From positions 1 through 32,325 of the forward strand of contig JARLGI010000125.1 of assembly GCA_031296115.1 (NCBI GenBank): a stretch of DNA of 32,325 nucleotides, read 5' to 3'. The notes beneath the pieces were generated by a model that saw nothing but the letters and a program-made list of their open reading frames with translations, had not been told where the DNA came from and made no database searches. This DNA comes from Acidobacteriota bacterium. GTDB lineage: Bacteria > Acidobacteriota > Terriglobia > Terriglobales > Acidobacteriaceae. Position 1 is the first letter of the stretch, and each line of letters opens with the position of its first letter. This document shows positions 13,920-21,880 of the stretch, one piece after another. Made by a program: the position numbers and the translations under genes.

Positions 13920-16900
13920 ATGCCGCAATCGAAACAGGTCTTTTATGACGCGAACCGCAAGCGCTGGCGCCGCCTGCGGCTCATTCTGGACACCAGCGTT
14001 ATCGTCGCCACGCTGCTGGTGGCGTTTTTTGTCGTCACCATTATTCGTGGGTCGTCGGTGCCCGGCCTTGCCCTGCCCGGAGTCAAGAAGCCCTATCACG
14101 CGCTGAAGGACAATCAGAAGCGCAAGCAGGTGCGCCAGCCCAACACCCACCGCCGCACCAAGACGCCGGCGTCGCAAGTGGTGCTGAACTCCGATGAAGG
14201 CATTCGCGGCGCGTTTTATGTGCAGTGGGACGCCGCCAGCTTCTCCTCGCTGAAGGAGTACTACCCGCAGATCGACCTGCTCTTCCCTGAGTGGATGCAC
14301 GTGCTGACCGCCGACGGCCGCTTGCAGGCCGTGACCGAAGCCAACAAGCTGTTCGACGTGATGGATGACAAGGGCAAGCCGCGTCCGGTGGACGACAAGG
14401 TCATGCCCTTCCTCAAGGGCGAAAAGGCGCAAATGGAGGTTCTGCCACTGGTCAACAATTTCGACCCCGTCACCAATGAGTGGCGGCCGGAGATCACCGC
14501 GAAGTTTATGGCCGATCCGGCGGCGCGCCAGCGCTTCCGCAGCGAGCTGGACAGGTTCCTCGCCACCGACCAGTACAAGGGGATCACGCTCGACATCGAG
14601 GCGTTCCCCGAGACTTCGCGCGATGATTACCGCCAGTTGGTGCAGGAGCTTTATGACGACCTCCAACCCAAGGGCATGAAGCTCTACGTCGCGGTGCCTG
14701 TGAACGACAAGACCTTCGATTATCCGGCGGTCTCCAAAATCTCCGACGGCCTCATCCTCATGAACTACGACCAGCACTATCCCGGCGGCGAGCCCGGGTC
14801 GGTCGCGGGCCAGGACTGGTTCGTAAAGAACCTGCAGGAGGCGCTGAAGGTCATTCCCAAGGAGAAAATCATCTGCGCGGTCGGCAACTACGGTTACGAC
14901 TGGGCGATGAAGCAGGGGCAGAAGAAAGGCACGCCGCCGGAGGCCATCCATAACGTGTCGGTGCAGGAAGCGTGGCTCGAGGCCGAGGAGGCGGAGACCG
15001 ACGTCAATTTCGACGACGATGCCATGACCCCGCACTTCGCCTACCTGGACGAGAACAACATCCGTCACGATGTGTGGTTTCTGGATGGCGTGACCGCGCT
15101 GAACCAGATGCGCAGCGCCCACGCTCTCGGTATCTATACGTTTGCGCTATGGCGTCTGGGCTCCGAGGACCGATCGCTCTGGGCGGTGTGGGACAAGCCC
15201 TACGAAGCCAACGCGCCGCAAAAGCTCGACACGGTCCCGCCCGGCCAGGACGTAGACATTGAAGGCCAGGGCGAAATCCTGCACATCGAGTCCAAGCCCG
15301 CGCCCGGCGAACGCACCGTGACGGTGGATGCCAACAACCTGGTGAGCGACGAGGTCTTCAAGACCATGCCATCGCCGTACCAAGTCGATATGTACGGCAG
15401 CTCACCCAACAAGATCGCGCTTACCTTCGACGACGGTCCCGATCCAGAATGGACGCCCAAGATACTTGACATACTGAAAGAGAAAAACGTCAGGGCGACG
15501 TTCTTTCTCATCGGCGTGGAGGCGGAGAAGTATCCCAGCATCACCAAGCGGGTCTATGGCGAAGGCCACGAAATCGGCAATCACACCTTCACCCATCCCG
15601 ATATCAGCAACATTTCCAAGCGCTACTTTGAAGTGGAGCTGAACCTGACCGAGCGGTTCTTCGAAGGCAAGCTGGGCGTGAAGCCGGTGCTGTTCCGCCC
15701 GCCGTACTCCATCGACCAGGAGCCCGACACCGCTGACCAGGTTCGTCCGCTGGAACTGGCGCAGGACCTGGGTTATATCACGGTTGGTGATAAGGTCGAT
15801 CCCAACGACTGGCACGACAATCCGCGGCGCTCCTCCAACGAAATCGTCGCCGATGTGCTCAACAACCTGCCACCGTGCCATCCCGGAAACCTGGGGTGCG
15901 GAAACATTATCCTGCTGCACGACGGGGGCGGCGATCGCCGCGAGACGGTGAAGGCCCTGCCGGAAATTATTGACGGCATCCGGGCGCGGGGCTACGAAGT
16001 GGTGCCGGTTTCCGCGTTGATGGGCAAGACCCGCGCCGACGTCATGCCTCCGCTCAGCACCAACGAGCGCTGGGCCGCCTGGATCGACAGCCTGAACTTC
16101 TCGCTGTTCGGCCTGGTCTCCTCGTTCATCATCTTCGTGTTCTTCGTGGGCGACGTGCTGATGAGCGGCCGCCTGGTCTTGGTCGGCGCGCTGGCCATCT
16201 TCGACCGCTTCCATCGCCGCAACACGAACTTCGATCCGAACTACCAGCCGGCGGTGGCCGTGCTGGTGCCTGCCTACAACGAGGAGAAGGTCATCGAACG
16301 CACGGTCAGGTCGGTGCTGGACTCGGACTACCCGCGGCTGCGCGTGATCGTGATTGACGACGGTTCCACCGACGCGACGCTGGAAGTCACGCGCGCGGCA
16401 TTCCAGAAGGAGATCGCGGAAGGCCACGTCACGGTGCTGACCAAACCTAACTCCGGCAAGGCTGACGCTCTGAACTATGGCGTGGAGCACGTGACCGAAG
16501 AGCTGTTCGTCGGCATTGACGCCGACACGCTCATCGCGCCTGACGCCATCTCCAAGCTGGTGCCGCACTTCAGCAATCCCAAGGTGGCGGCGATGGCGGG
16601 CAACGCCAAGGTGGGCAATCGCGTGAACCTGTGGACGCGGTGGCAGGCGCTGGAATACATCACCAGCCAGAACTTCGAACGGCGCGCGCTGAATACCCTG
16701 AACGCCGTCAGCGTCGTGCCGGGAGCGATTGGCGCGTGGCGCACCGAGCCCGTACGCGCCGTCGGCGGCTATCAGCACGACACCGTGGCCGAGGACGCCG
16801 ACCTGACCATGGCGCTGCTGCAGGCCGGCTACTGGGTAAACTACGAAGACCGCTCGCTGGCCTACACCGAAGCGCCGAGCACGGCGAGCGGCCTAATGCG

Positions 16901-17408
16901 GCAGCGCTTCCGCTGGTCGTTCGGCATCATGCAGTCGGTGTGGAAGCACCGTGCAGCGGTGAAGCAAAAGGGAGCTCTCGGCTGGGTGGCGATACCCAAC
17001 ATGGTCATCTTTCAGATCCTGTTGCCGCTGGTGTCTCCTTTCATTGACATCATGTTCGTGGTGGGCGCGGTGACGTATTTCGTCAACAAGCACTTCCACC
17101 CTGAATCGGCGAACCCCGCCAGCTTTCATCGGCTGGTCGTATACTTCGCGCTGTTCATGATCATCGACTTCGTGGCTTCCACCATCGCCTTCACGCTGGA
17201 GCGGCAGCAGCCGGGCGGCAAACGCGACTTCCTGCTGCTGGGCCACGTCTGGCTGCAACGCTTCGCCTACCGGCAGTTGTTCTCCGTCGTGCTGATTAAG
17301 ACTTTGAAGCGCGCCATGGAAGGCGGCGGCTTCGCCTGGGACAAGCTGGAGCGGACCGCCACCGTGAGGCAGCCCATCGCCGTTACCCGCAAACAAGAGG
17401 CGCGATGA
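13920..17408 (+). CDS. GH18-like / NodB deacetylase / GT2 synthase three-domain membrane protein
   Basis: A 1162-residue protein that joins three polysaccharide enzymes. After a membrane anchor (about 22-42) comes a GH18-like glycosidase domain (about 95-430) with GITLDIEAFPE at 221-231 (Asp225, Glu227). Next is a NodB-type deacetylase (about 495-690): TFDDGPD with Asp504/505, His555 and His559 as metal ligands, RPPYS 593-597, and LLHDGGG with His667. After one or two membrane spans follows a processive GT2 domain (about 770-1010): DDGST from 813, DAD 867-869, ED 958-959 and QRFRW 995-999. Several C-terminal membrane helices end the protein. The logic resembles PgaB (deacetylase plus hydrolase) joined to PgaC (poly-N-acetylglucosamine synthase): synthesis inside, trimming and deacetylation outside. 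The polymer is inferred. ATG 13920 was chosen since upstream codons are repeat DNA. It overlaps pyrD by 4 bp. Confidence 0.9.
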   Translation: MPQSKQVFYDANRKRWRRLRLILDTSVIVATLLVAFFVVTIIRGSSVPGLALPGVKKPYHALKDNQKRKQVRQPNTHRRTKTPASQVVLNSDEGIRGAFYVQWDAASFSSLKEYYPQIDLLFPEWMHVLTADGRLQAVTEANKLFDVMDDKGKPRPVDDKVMPFLKGEKAQMEVLPLVNNFDPVTNEWRPEITAKFMADPAARQRFRSELDRFLATDQYKGITLDIEAFPETSRDDYRQLVQELYDDLQPKGMKLYVAVPVNDKTFDYPAVSKISDGLILMNYDQHYPGGEPGSVAGQDWFVKNLQEALKVIPKEKIICAVGNYGYDWAMKQGQKKGTPPEAIHNVSVQEAWLEAEEAETDVNFDDDAMTPHFAYLDENNIRHDVWFLDGVTALNQMRSAHALGIYTFALWRLGSEDRSLWAVWDKPYEANAPQKLDTVPPGQDVDIEGQGEILHIESKPAPGERTVTVDANNLVSDEVFKTMPSPYQVDMYGSSPNKIALTFDDGPDPEWTPKILDILKEKNVRATFFLIGVEAEKYPSITKRVYGEGHEIGNHTFTHPDISNISKRYFEVELNLTERFFEGKLGVKPVLFRPPYSIDQEPDTADQVRPLELAQDLGYITVGDKVDPNDWHDNPRRSSNEIVADVLNNLPPCHPGNLGCGNIILLHDGGGDRRETVKALPEIIDGIRARGYEVVPVSALMGKTRADVMPPLSTNERWAAWIDSLNFSLFGLVSSFIIFVFFVGDVLMSGRLVLVGALAIFDRFHRRNTNFDPNYQPAVAVLVPAYNEEKVIERTVRSVLDSDYPRLRVIVIDDGSTDATLEVTRAAFQKEIAEGHVTVLTKPNSGKADALNYGVEHVTEELFVGIDADTLIAPDAISKLVPHFSNPKVAAMAGNAKVGNRVNLWTRWQALEYITSQNFERRALNTLNAVSVVPGAIGAWRTEPVRAVGGYQHDTVAEDADLTMALLQAGYWVNYEDRSLAYTEAPSTASGLMRQRFRWSFGIMQSVWKHRAAVKQKGALGWVAIPNMVIFQILLPLVSPFIDIMFVVGAVTYFVNKHFHPESANPASFHRLVVYFALFMIIDFVASTIAFTLERQQPGGKRDFLLLGHVWLQRFAYRQLFSVVLIKTLKRAMEGGGFAWDKLERTATVRQPIAVTRKQEAR

Positions 17409-18358
17409 GCGATACCAGCGTGAGACCAGTTGCCAGGCCTTCGCTCGACACGAGCGTCAATGTCGCAGGGATCACGCTGAAGAACCCCGTCATGGCGGCC
17501 AGCGGAAGCTTCGGCTACGGCGTGGAGTTTGAGGACGTGGTGACTTTGAGCCGCCTCGGAGGCTTCGTAGTGAAGGGCCTCTCGCGCGATCCGATGGCCG
17601 GCAATCCTCCGCCCCGCCTGTTCGAGACCGCCGCCGGCATGCTGAATGCCATCGGCTTGCAGAACATCGGCGCGCGCGCTTTCCTGGAAGAGAAGCTTCC
17701 CCTGCTGCGCAACATCAAGAACATTGTTTTCTTCTGCAACGTCTTTGGGCATTCGCTGGAGGAGTACAAAGACGTCGTGCGCGTGCTCAACGAAGGCGAA
17801 GGGATCGCTGGCTATGAGCTGAACGTCTCCTGTCCCAACACCCAGTGTGGCGGCATCACCTTCGGCAGCGACCCTCGCATGCTGTATGAGGTGGTCAGCG
17901 CGGTGAAGCGGATTGCCGCCCGCCCCCTGATCGTGAAGCTATCGCCCAACGTCACCAGCATTCCGGACGTCGCGCGCGCTGCGGAAGACGCCGGCGCCGA
18001 CGCCATCTCTCTGGTCAACACCTTCGTTGCCATGGCGATTGACGCCGAGACTCGCAAGCCGCGCATCTCCAACGTGACCGCTGGACTCTCGGGGCCGGCC
18101 ATCAAGCCGATCGCGTTGCGCATGGTTTGGGAAGCTGCCAGGACGGTACAGATACCGGTCATCGGCATTGGCGGTATCAGCACCGCGGAGGACCTGATCG
18201 AGTTCATGCTGGCTGGCGCGACGGCCATCGAGGTCGGTACCGTGAACTTCTGGGACCCCTGCGCCTGCGAGACGCTGGTGGATTCGCTGGAAAAGTGGTG
18301 CCTGGAGCACCGCATCGAGAAGATCAGCGACCTCACCGGCGGACTGCAGCTGGAGTAA
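17405..18358 (+). CDS. pyrD: Dihydroorotate dehydrogenase, class 1B type
   Basis: Oxidises dihydroorotate to orotate in pyrimidine synthesis. The 317-residue protein has NPVMAASGSFGYG (27-39), GLSRDPMAGNPPPR, NAIGLQNIG, the active-site loop NVSCPNTQCGG with catalytic Cys143, VKLSPNVT and the FMN-phosphate region IGIGGISTAEDL ... AGATAIEVGTVNF. A cysteine base and a soluble N-terminus mark class 1; overall similarity suggests class 1B, which needs the FAD/iron-sulfur subunit PyrK to pass electrons to NAD. pyrK is not in the window. ATG 17405 overlaps the stop of the polysaccharide fusion gene, so the two are translationally coupled. Confidence 0.95.
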   Translation: MSDTSVRPVARPSLDTSVNVAGITLKNPVMAASGSFGYGVEFEDVVTLSRLGGFVVKGLSRDPMAGNPPPRLFETAAGMLNAIGLQNIGARAFLEEKLPLLRNIKNIVFFCNVFGHSLEEYKDVVRVLNEGEGIAGYELNVSCPNTQCGGITFGSDPRMLYEVVSAVKRIAARPLIVKLSPNVTSIPDVARAAEDAGADAISLVNTFVAMAIDAETRKPRISNVTAGLSGPAIKPIALRMVWEAARTVQIPVIGIGGISTAEDLIEFMLAGATAIEVGTVNFWDPCACETLVDSLEKWCLEHRIEKISDLTGGLQLE

Positions 18359-18374
18359 TCAGGCGCTCTGGCCT

Positions 18375-18737
18375 TTAGGCTTCGCCGCTGCTCTGCAACA
18401 TCAACACGCTGGTTTCCAGATCGGGATCCACCGCCAGGATGGTCCCGGTGTGGGTGATCTCGAAGAGCCGCCGTACCTGATCCTTGGGGCCCGCGATACG
18501 GAACTTTCCACCAAGGTGCTGGACCTCGCCCGACGCGCGCATGATGATGCCGAGCCCCGCGCTGTCCACAAAGTCAACATTCGTCAGGTCGAGCACCAGT
18601 TTGCGGGTGCCCTTCTCGATGAGCGAGTTGATGAGCCCTTCGGTCTCGCTCAGCCGCGTTCCCAGCGTGAAGCGGCCGTAGCAGGAAATTCCAGTAATGT
18701 CCGGATCGAATTGAAGGACTTCAGTCTCTAGCATCAT
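18375..18737 (-). CDS. STAS-domain anti-sigma-factor antagonist
   Basis: A 120-residue single STAS domain of the SpoIIAA/RsbV type. LVLDLTNVDFVDSAGLGIIM contains the regulatory phosphorylation site Ser59 in the DSAGLG motif. Such proteins bind a partner-switching anti-sigma kinase when unphosphorylated and so free a sigma factor. No kinase, phosphatase or sigma gene is beside it, so its partners lie elsewhere. The start has two ATGs (18737, 18734) with GAGGAG upstream. It is convergent with pyrD, with a 16-bp gap. Confidence 0.88.
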   Translation of the reverse strand: MMLETEVLQFDPDITGISCYGRFTLGTRLSETEGLINSLIEKGTRKLVLDLTNVDFVDSAGLGIIMRASGEVQHLGGKFRIAGPKDQVRRLFEITHTGTILAVDPDLETSVLMLQSSGEA

Positions 18738-18803
18738 GGCAAGCGCTCCTCGGCAAGCTGCGGGGTATTAAGGTACCACGGTGGCTGCGCCGCGGCGAAA
18801 GTT

Positions 18804-18809
18804 TACAAT
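18804..18809 (+). promoter_or_regulatory. -10 box of the unknown gene at 18852
   Basis: TACAAT preceded by TT (TTTACAAT), 42 nt before ATG 18852. No good -35 box is visible. Confidence 0.35.
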
Positions 18810-18851
18810 AAGCCGGGAGCGGAAATCCGAAACTCTGCTCGATTGCAGGTC

Positions 18852-19325
18852 ATGCAAAGCATTGATTTTTCCAACTGGCAGAAGTACAACGTCGCGCCGG
18901 ATGGCTCGGTGTACGACCAGGCGATCGAACAGACCACCTGGATCGCTTCCGCGACCTACACCCGGGCGGCCGGAAAGATCAGGCGCAACTACAAGCAGCT
19001 TTACTGGCCGCTCGAGCTGAGCTACGACTTCACCGCCAATCCCGACGGTTCCTATCAGCAGGTCACCAAAGCCCACCAGGCTTTCCAGGTGGGAGATCTG
19101 CAGACCCTTAACGGTTACCCGACTTCCTACCGCACGTTCTCTGATTCGGTGAGCCCGACGGACACCTTGATGGTGGATGCATCCGGCAATGTGACAACTA
19201 GCGGACAGGAGAACTCGGAGAACTACCAGTTCTACGACTCCAATGGCGACTGCTGGAACGAAACCATCAAGTCCGCAGCCGGCGTGTTGACTTCGGTCAA
19301 GGGAGGTAGCTGCGCGAAGAAGTAA
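18852..19325 (+). CDS. Unknown protein, possibly surface or exported but without signal peptide
   Basis: A 157-residue protein, not recognised. It starts MQSIDFSNWQKYNVAPDGSV (a TTG nine bases upstream is an alternative). It is rich in Tyr, Thr, Ser, Asn and Asp (YPTSYRTFSDSVSP, MVDASGNVTTSGQENSENYQ), with two cysteines near the C-terminus (DCWNE, GSCAKK) that could pair. That composition suits an exported beta-rich protein, but codons upstream of the start encode no signal peptide, so either it is cytosolic or the 5' end has been lost. An intrinsic terminator follows 11 bp after its stop, which supports a real gene. Confidence 0.6.
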   Translation: MQSIDFSNWQKYNVAPDGSVYDQAIEQTTWIASATYTRAAGKIRRNYKQLYWPLELSYDFTANPDGSYQQVTKAHQAFQVGDLQTLNGYPTSYRTFSDSVSPTDTLMVDASGNVTTSGQENSENYQFYDSNGDCWNETIKSAAGVLTSVKGGSCAKK

Positions 19326-19336
19326 CGGTTGCAGAA

Positions 19337-19364
19337 GCGGGCGCATCATAGTGCGTCCGCTTTT
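19337..19364 (+). terminator. Intrinsic terminator
   Basis: A 9-bp stem GCGGGCGCA / TGCGTCCGC (one G-T pair), loop TCATAG, then TTTTCC. Confidence 0.8.
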
Positions 19365-19368
19365 CCTT

Positions 19369-19487
19369 TGTCATGCTGAGCGAGCGCGCCCGCGTTTAGG
19401 CGCGCGAGTCGAAGCACCCCTATTGGATCTACGCACTATAGGGGCCCTTCGACTCGCGGCATCAGCGCCGCTCGCTCAGGGTGACAG
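19369..19487. repeat. Long imperfect inverted repeat, acidobacterial intergenic type
   Basis: Arms 19370-19423 and 19438-19486 pair imperfectly. The outer ends are TGTCATGCTGAGCGAGCG against CGCTCGCTCAGGGTGACA, and the inner ends are CGAGTCGAAGcaCCCCTAT against ATAGGGGccCTTCGACTCG, with a 14-nt loop. The left arm contains an extra palindromic insert (CGCGCCCGCGTTTAGGCGCG). It looks like a dispersed repeat family rather than a gene. Confidence 0.8.
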
Positions 19488-19565
19488 GCAAAATTCAATC
19501 TCCCACCAACAGCAGAACACCCGCTCCCCTTAGACTGCGTTATGCAATTGACCAGCTTGGAACTA

Positions 19566-19648
19566 GCCGCGCAGCGGCGGAATTTGTTTTAGCCCCGGGC
19601 GTCAGCCCGGGGGCAAGGTCCAATGGAGTGCGAGCCGCGGAGCGGCGG
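19566..19648. repeat. Second hairpin repeat with flanking GCCGC/GCGGC blocks
   Basis: A perfect 8-4-8 hairpin CCCCGGGC-GTCA-GCCCGGGG (19593-19612) is flanked by GCCGCGCAGCGGCGG (19566-19580) and GCCGCGGAGCGGCGG (19634-19648), which are near-identical direct copies and each self-complementary. It is separate from the 19369-19487 repeat and ends just before the chrA stop codon at 19653. The bases between the two repeats hold nothing else recognisable. Confidence 0.7.
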
Positions 19649-19652
19649 CACA

Positions 19653-20819
19653 TCAGAAGAATCCATACTTCGCAACCCCCAGCACACCCGCACCCAGCAC
19701 CAGCCACGCCGAATTCGCGTTGCGATAGCGCAACAGCACGACCGCGCTAACCAGCGCCAGCACCACGGTGAACCAGTCCACGATGGCCGATCGCCCGAGT
19801 TGCCACGTCACCAGCGCCATCAGCGCGAGCGAGGCGACGTTGATGCCGTCGAGCACCGCCCCGGCAACGCGCGAAGCCCGCAGCTTCGGCAGCAGCGGTG
19901 CGCTCACCGCCACAAAGAAGAATGCGGGCAGGAAGATGCCGACGGTGGCCGCCACCGCTCCCGGCGTCCCGTGCAGGATGTAGCCAATGAAGGTGGCCGT
20001 GGTGAATACCGGCCCGGGCGTGATCTGGCCAACCGCGACGGCGTCGAGCAACTGTTGCTGCGTCAGCCAGTGATAGCGCTCCACCAGGTCCGCGCGCAGG
20101 AAGGCCAGCAGCACATAGCCGCTGCCGAACAACACCGAGCCGATCTTGGCGAAGATGAGAAAGATCGGCCATAACGCGACTGACGGCCCTGCGGCTCCAG
20201 CGACGGCCGCCAGCAATCCCGCCTTGGAGGCGGGCCCAAACAGAAGCGCCCTGCCGCGCGGGCTGTTCCACTGCACCGACAGGCCCAGAAAACCGCCGAC
20301 GGCCAGCACCAGCAGCTCATTCACGCCGATGGCGGCAAGAATGACCGCCGTGACCGCCACGATCCCCAGCCACGTGGTCTTGACCGCCGACCGGCCCAGC
20401 TTCCAGAGCGCTTGCAGGATGACGGCGATGACCACCGGCTTCACGCCATACAGCAGGCCGGCGGCTTGCGGCAACGCGCCCCAGCGCACGTAGGCCCACG
20501 CCAGGATTCCCACCAGGACGGCGGCCGGGACAATGAAGCACGTGCCCGCCACCAGCAGTCCCGGCCACCCGGCGCGGCGATGGCCAATGTGGATTGCCAT
20601 CTCGGTGGAGTTCGGGCCCGGGATGAAGTTGACCGCGCTGAGGTAGTCGAGAAACTCCTGCTCGGTGAGCCAGTGGCGCCGGCGGACGAACTCCTCATCC
20701 ATCATCGCGATGTGCACCGCTGGGCCGCCAAAGGCCGTTGTGCCCAGCTTTAGAAACACCAGTGCGATCTCCGACAATGGGGTACTAGTCGCGCGAGCAT
20801 CTACCACGTTGTCGGACAT
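19653..20819 (-). CDS. chrA: Chromate transporter (CHR family, two-domain)
   Basis: A 388-residue inner-membrane protein made of two homologous CHR halves. The first has FGGPAVHIAMMDEEFV (30-45) and NFIPGPNSTEMAIHIG (64-79). The second has LFGSGYVLLAFLRADLV and GQITPGPVFTTATFIGY. CHR proteins export chromate in resistant strains, but many are annotated only by family and may move sulfate or other anions. Length is normal. It follows an exported-protein gene on the same strand after 16 bp. No chromate-resistance companions (chrB, chrC) are nearby, so physiological substrate is uncertain. Confidence 0.9.
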   Translation of the reverse strand: MSDNVVDARATSTPLSEIALVFLKLGTTAFGGPAVHIAMMDEEFVRRRHWLTEQEFLDYLSAVNFIPGPNSTEMAIHIGHRRAGWPGLLVAGTCFIVPAAVLVGILAWAYVRWGALPQAAGLLYGVKPVVIAVILQALWKLGRSAVKTTWLGIVAVTAVILAAIGVNELLVLAVGGFLGLSVQWNSPRGRALLFGPASKAGLLAAVAGAAGPSVALWPIFLIFAKIGSVLFGSGYVLLAFLRADLVERYHWLTQQQLLDAVAVGQITPGPVFTTATFIGYILHGTPGAVAATVGIFLPAFFFVAVSAPLLPKLRASRVAGAVLDGINVASLALMALVTWQLGRSAIVDWFTVVLALVSAVVLLRYRNANSAWLVLGAGVLGVAKYGFF

Positions 20820-20835
20820 AAGGGCACAGGCAAGG

Positions 20836-21366
20836 CTACGGCACCGAGAACAGCTTCCATCCGCCGGGCTCGTAATTGAAGATGAAATCGATCAGGCGGG
20901 TATTGCGGCACTCGTCGTTCTGCACTTCCGCTACCAGGATGGCCTGGCGCACGCCGCTGCGTACCGTCTCCGTGGCAGCCCTGCGGACTTTTCCCGAATG
21001 CGTCAGCAGCTCGCGATACGAGCAGGCGCGGGAGCTGGCGTCCAGCTTGATTTCCTTCCGTATGCACGAGGAGTCGAAGAGCGTGCAGTACAGACCGCGA
21101 TGGTGCAGCAGCTGTTGCTCCACTTCCGCGCGGCCCAAGTGCGAGGCTTGCGGTCCCACATTGATGCCCTGTTCAGACACGTAACTCAAGAACTTGGTGG
21201 CGTCGCCCTGCTCAATCAGCACGAAGAAGTCTCGCGCGAGCGCATCGGCCTGGGGGGAGGCCGCTGGCTGCGATGCGGCCGCCATTTGCGCCGCCGCTGG
21301 GCACACAGCCTCCACCAGAACCAATCCAAGAACCACCCCCAGATAACAGGCCGGACCGCGCTTCAT
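20836..21366 (-). CDS. Exported hypothetical protein
   Basis: A 176-residue protein with a clear signal peptide (MKRGPACYLGVVLGLVLVEA, cleavage probably after CPAAA). The mature part opens with an Ala/Gln/Pro linker, then a helix (ADALARDFFVLIEQGDATKF) and later a strand pair ending NYEPGGWKLFSVP. This resembles small NTF2-like exported domains, a weak fold-level guess. Four cysteines in the mature part (YCTLFDSSC, RACSY, DECRN) suggest disulfides. It overlaps the MmcQ/YjbR gene by ATGA and precedes chrA by 16 bp, so the three probably form one transcript. Confidence 0.7.
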   Translation of the reverse strand: MKRGPACYLGVVLGLVLVEAVCPAAAQMAAASQPAASPQADALARDFFVLIEQGDATKFLSYVSEQGINVGPQASHLGRAEVEQQLLHHRGLYCTLFDSSCIRKEIKLDASSRACSYRELLTHSGKVRRAATETVRSGVRQAILVAEVQNDECRNTRLIDFIFNYEPGGWKLFSVP

Positions 21367-21869
21367 TTCCTCCGTCCTGGCCTGCTGGCCTTGGCCTTCG
21401 CCTTGGCCCGGGTCTTGGCTTTAGTCTTCGTCTTCGTCTTGGGCTTGGTCTTGGTTCTAGGCTTTGCGGCTGCGGACTTCCTGGCGGCGCTCTTGAGTGC
21501 GGGCTTCAGGGCAGCGGGTTTTGTGCCGTCCAGCTCCGCCCGCCGCTTCTTCGAGATGTTCTCCCACACCTGGCGGTAGGACTCGGCCAGCACGTCGCGC
21601 AACTCCGCATCCGGCAGCGCATCCAGTCGCTCCAGGCTGACCCATTGCGCCCGCGCCATATAGGGTGCGGGAATAATGCCGGAGCGCTCGCAAAGGGCGG
21701 CGAAATTTTCCGGGGTGCACTTGAAGGAGATTCGTTGCGGGACCATCTCGATGGCCACCACCGCGAACATCTTGCCGTCCACCTTGAAGCACAGGTCCGC
21801 TCCCCACTGCACATTCTCCGTGGTATGGGGAAATCCGAGACAAAACTGCCGAACCGCTTCGATGTCCAT
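21363..21869 (-). CDS. MmcQ/YjbR-family protein with a histone-H1-like basic tail
   Basis: A 168-residue protein. Residues 1-108 are an MmcQ/YjbR domain: MDIEAVRQFCLGFPHTTENV, then the FKVDGKMFAVVAIE hairpin, then WVSLERLDALPDAEL and YRQVWENISKKRRAEL. The family has a CyaY-like alpha/beta fold and is thought to bind DNA, though function is poorly defined. Residues about 115-168 are almost only Lys, Ala, Thr, Arg and Pro, with alternating KTK and AKA units, like the C-terminal tails of histone H1 and bacterial Hc1 proteins. The DNA is correspondingly low-complexity (21376-21475). It overlaps the next gene by 4 bp. Confidence 0.85.
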   Translation of the reverse strand: MDIEAVRQFCLGFPHTTENVQWGADLCFKVDGKMFAVVAIEMVPQRISFKCTPENFAALCERSGIIPAPYMARAQWVSLERLDALPDAELRDVLAESYRQVWENISKKRRAELDGTKPAALKPALKSAARKSAAAKPRTKTKPKTKTKTKAKTRAKAKAKASRPGRRK

Positions 21870-21880
21870 CCCGTCCTCCC

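Noticed and set aside
13776..16778. Long minus-strand ORFs (448 and 458 codons) opposite the polysaccharide fusion gene
   Set aside because: Both are shadows of a gene with intact catalytic motifs in three domains.
13750..19648. CRISPR array among the repeat regions
   Set aside because: The repeats are inverted hairpin elements, not regularly spaced direct repeats with unique spacers, and no cas gene is present.
19653..21869. A chromate-resistance operon
   Set aside because: Only chrA is recognisable; its neighbours are an exported protein and an MmcQ/YjbR protein, so a resistance operon is not supported.
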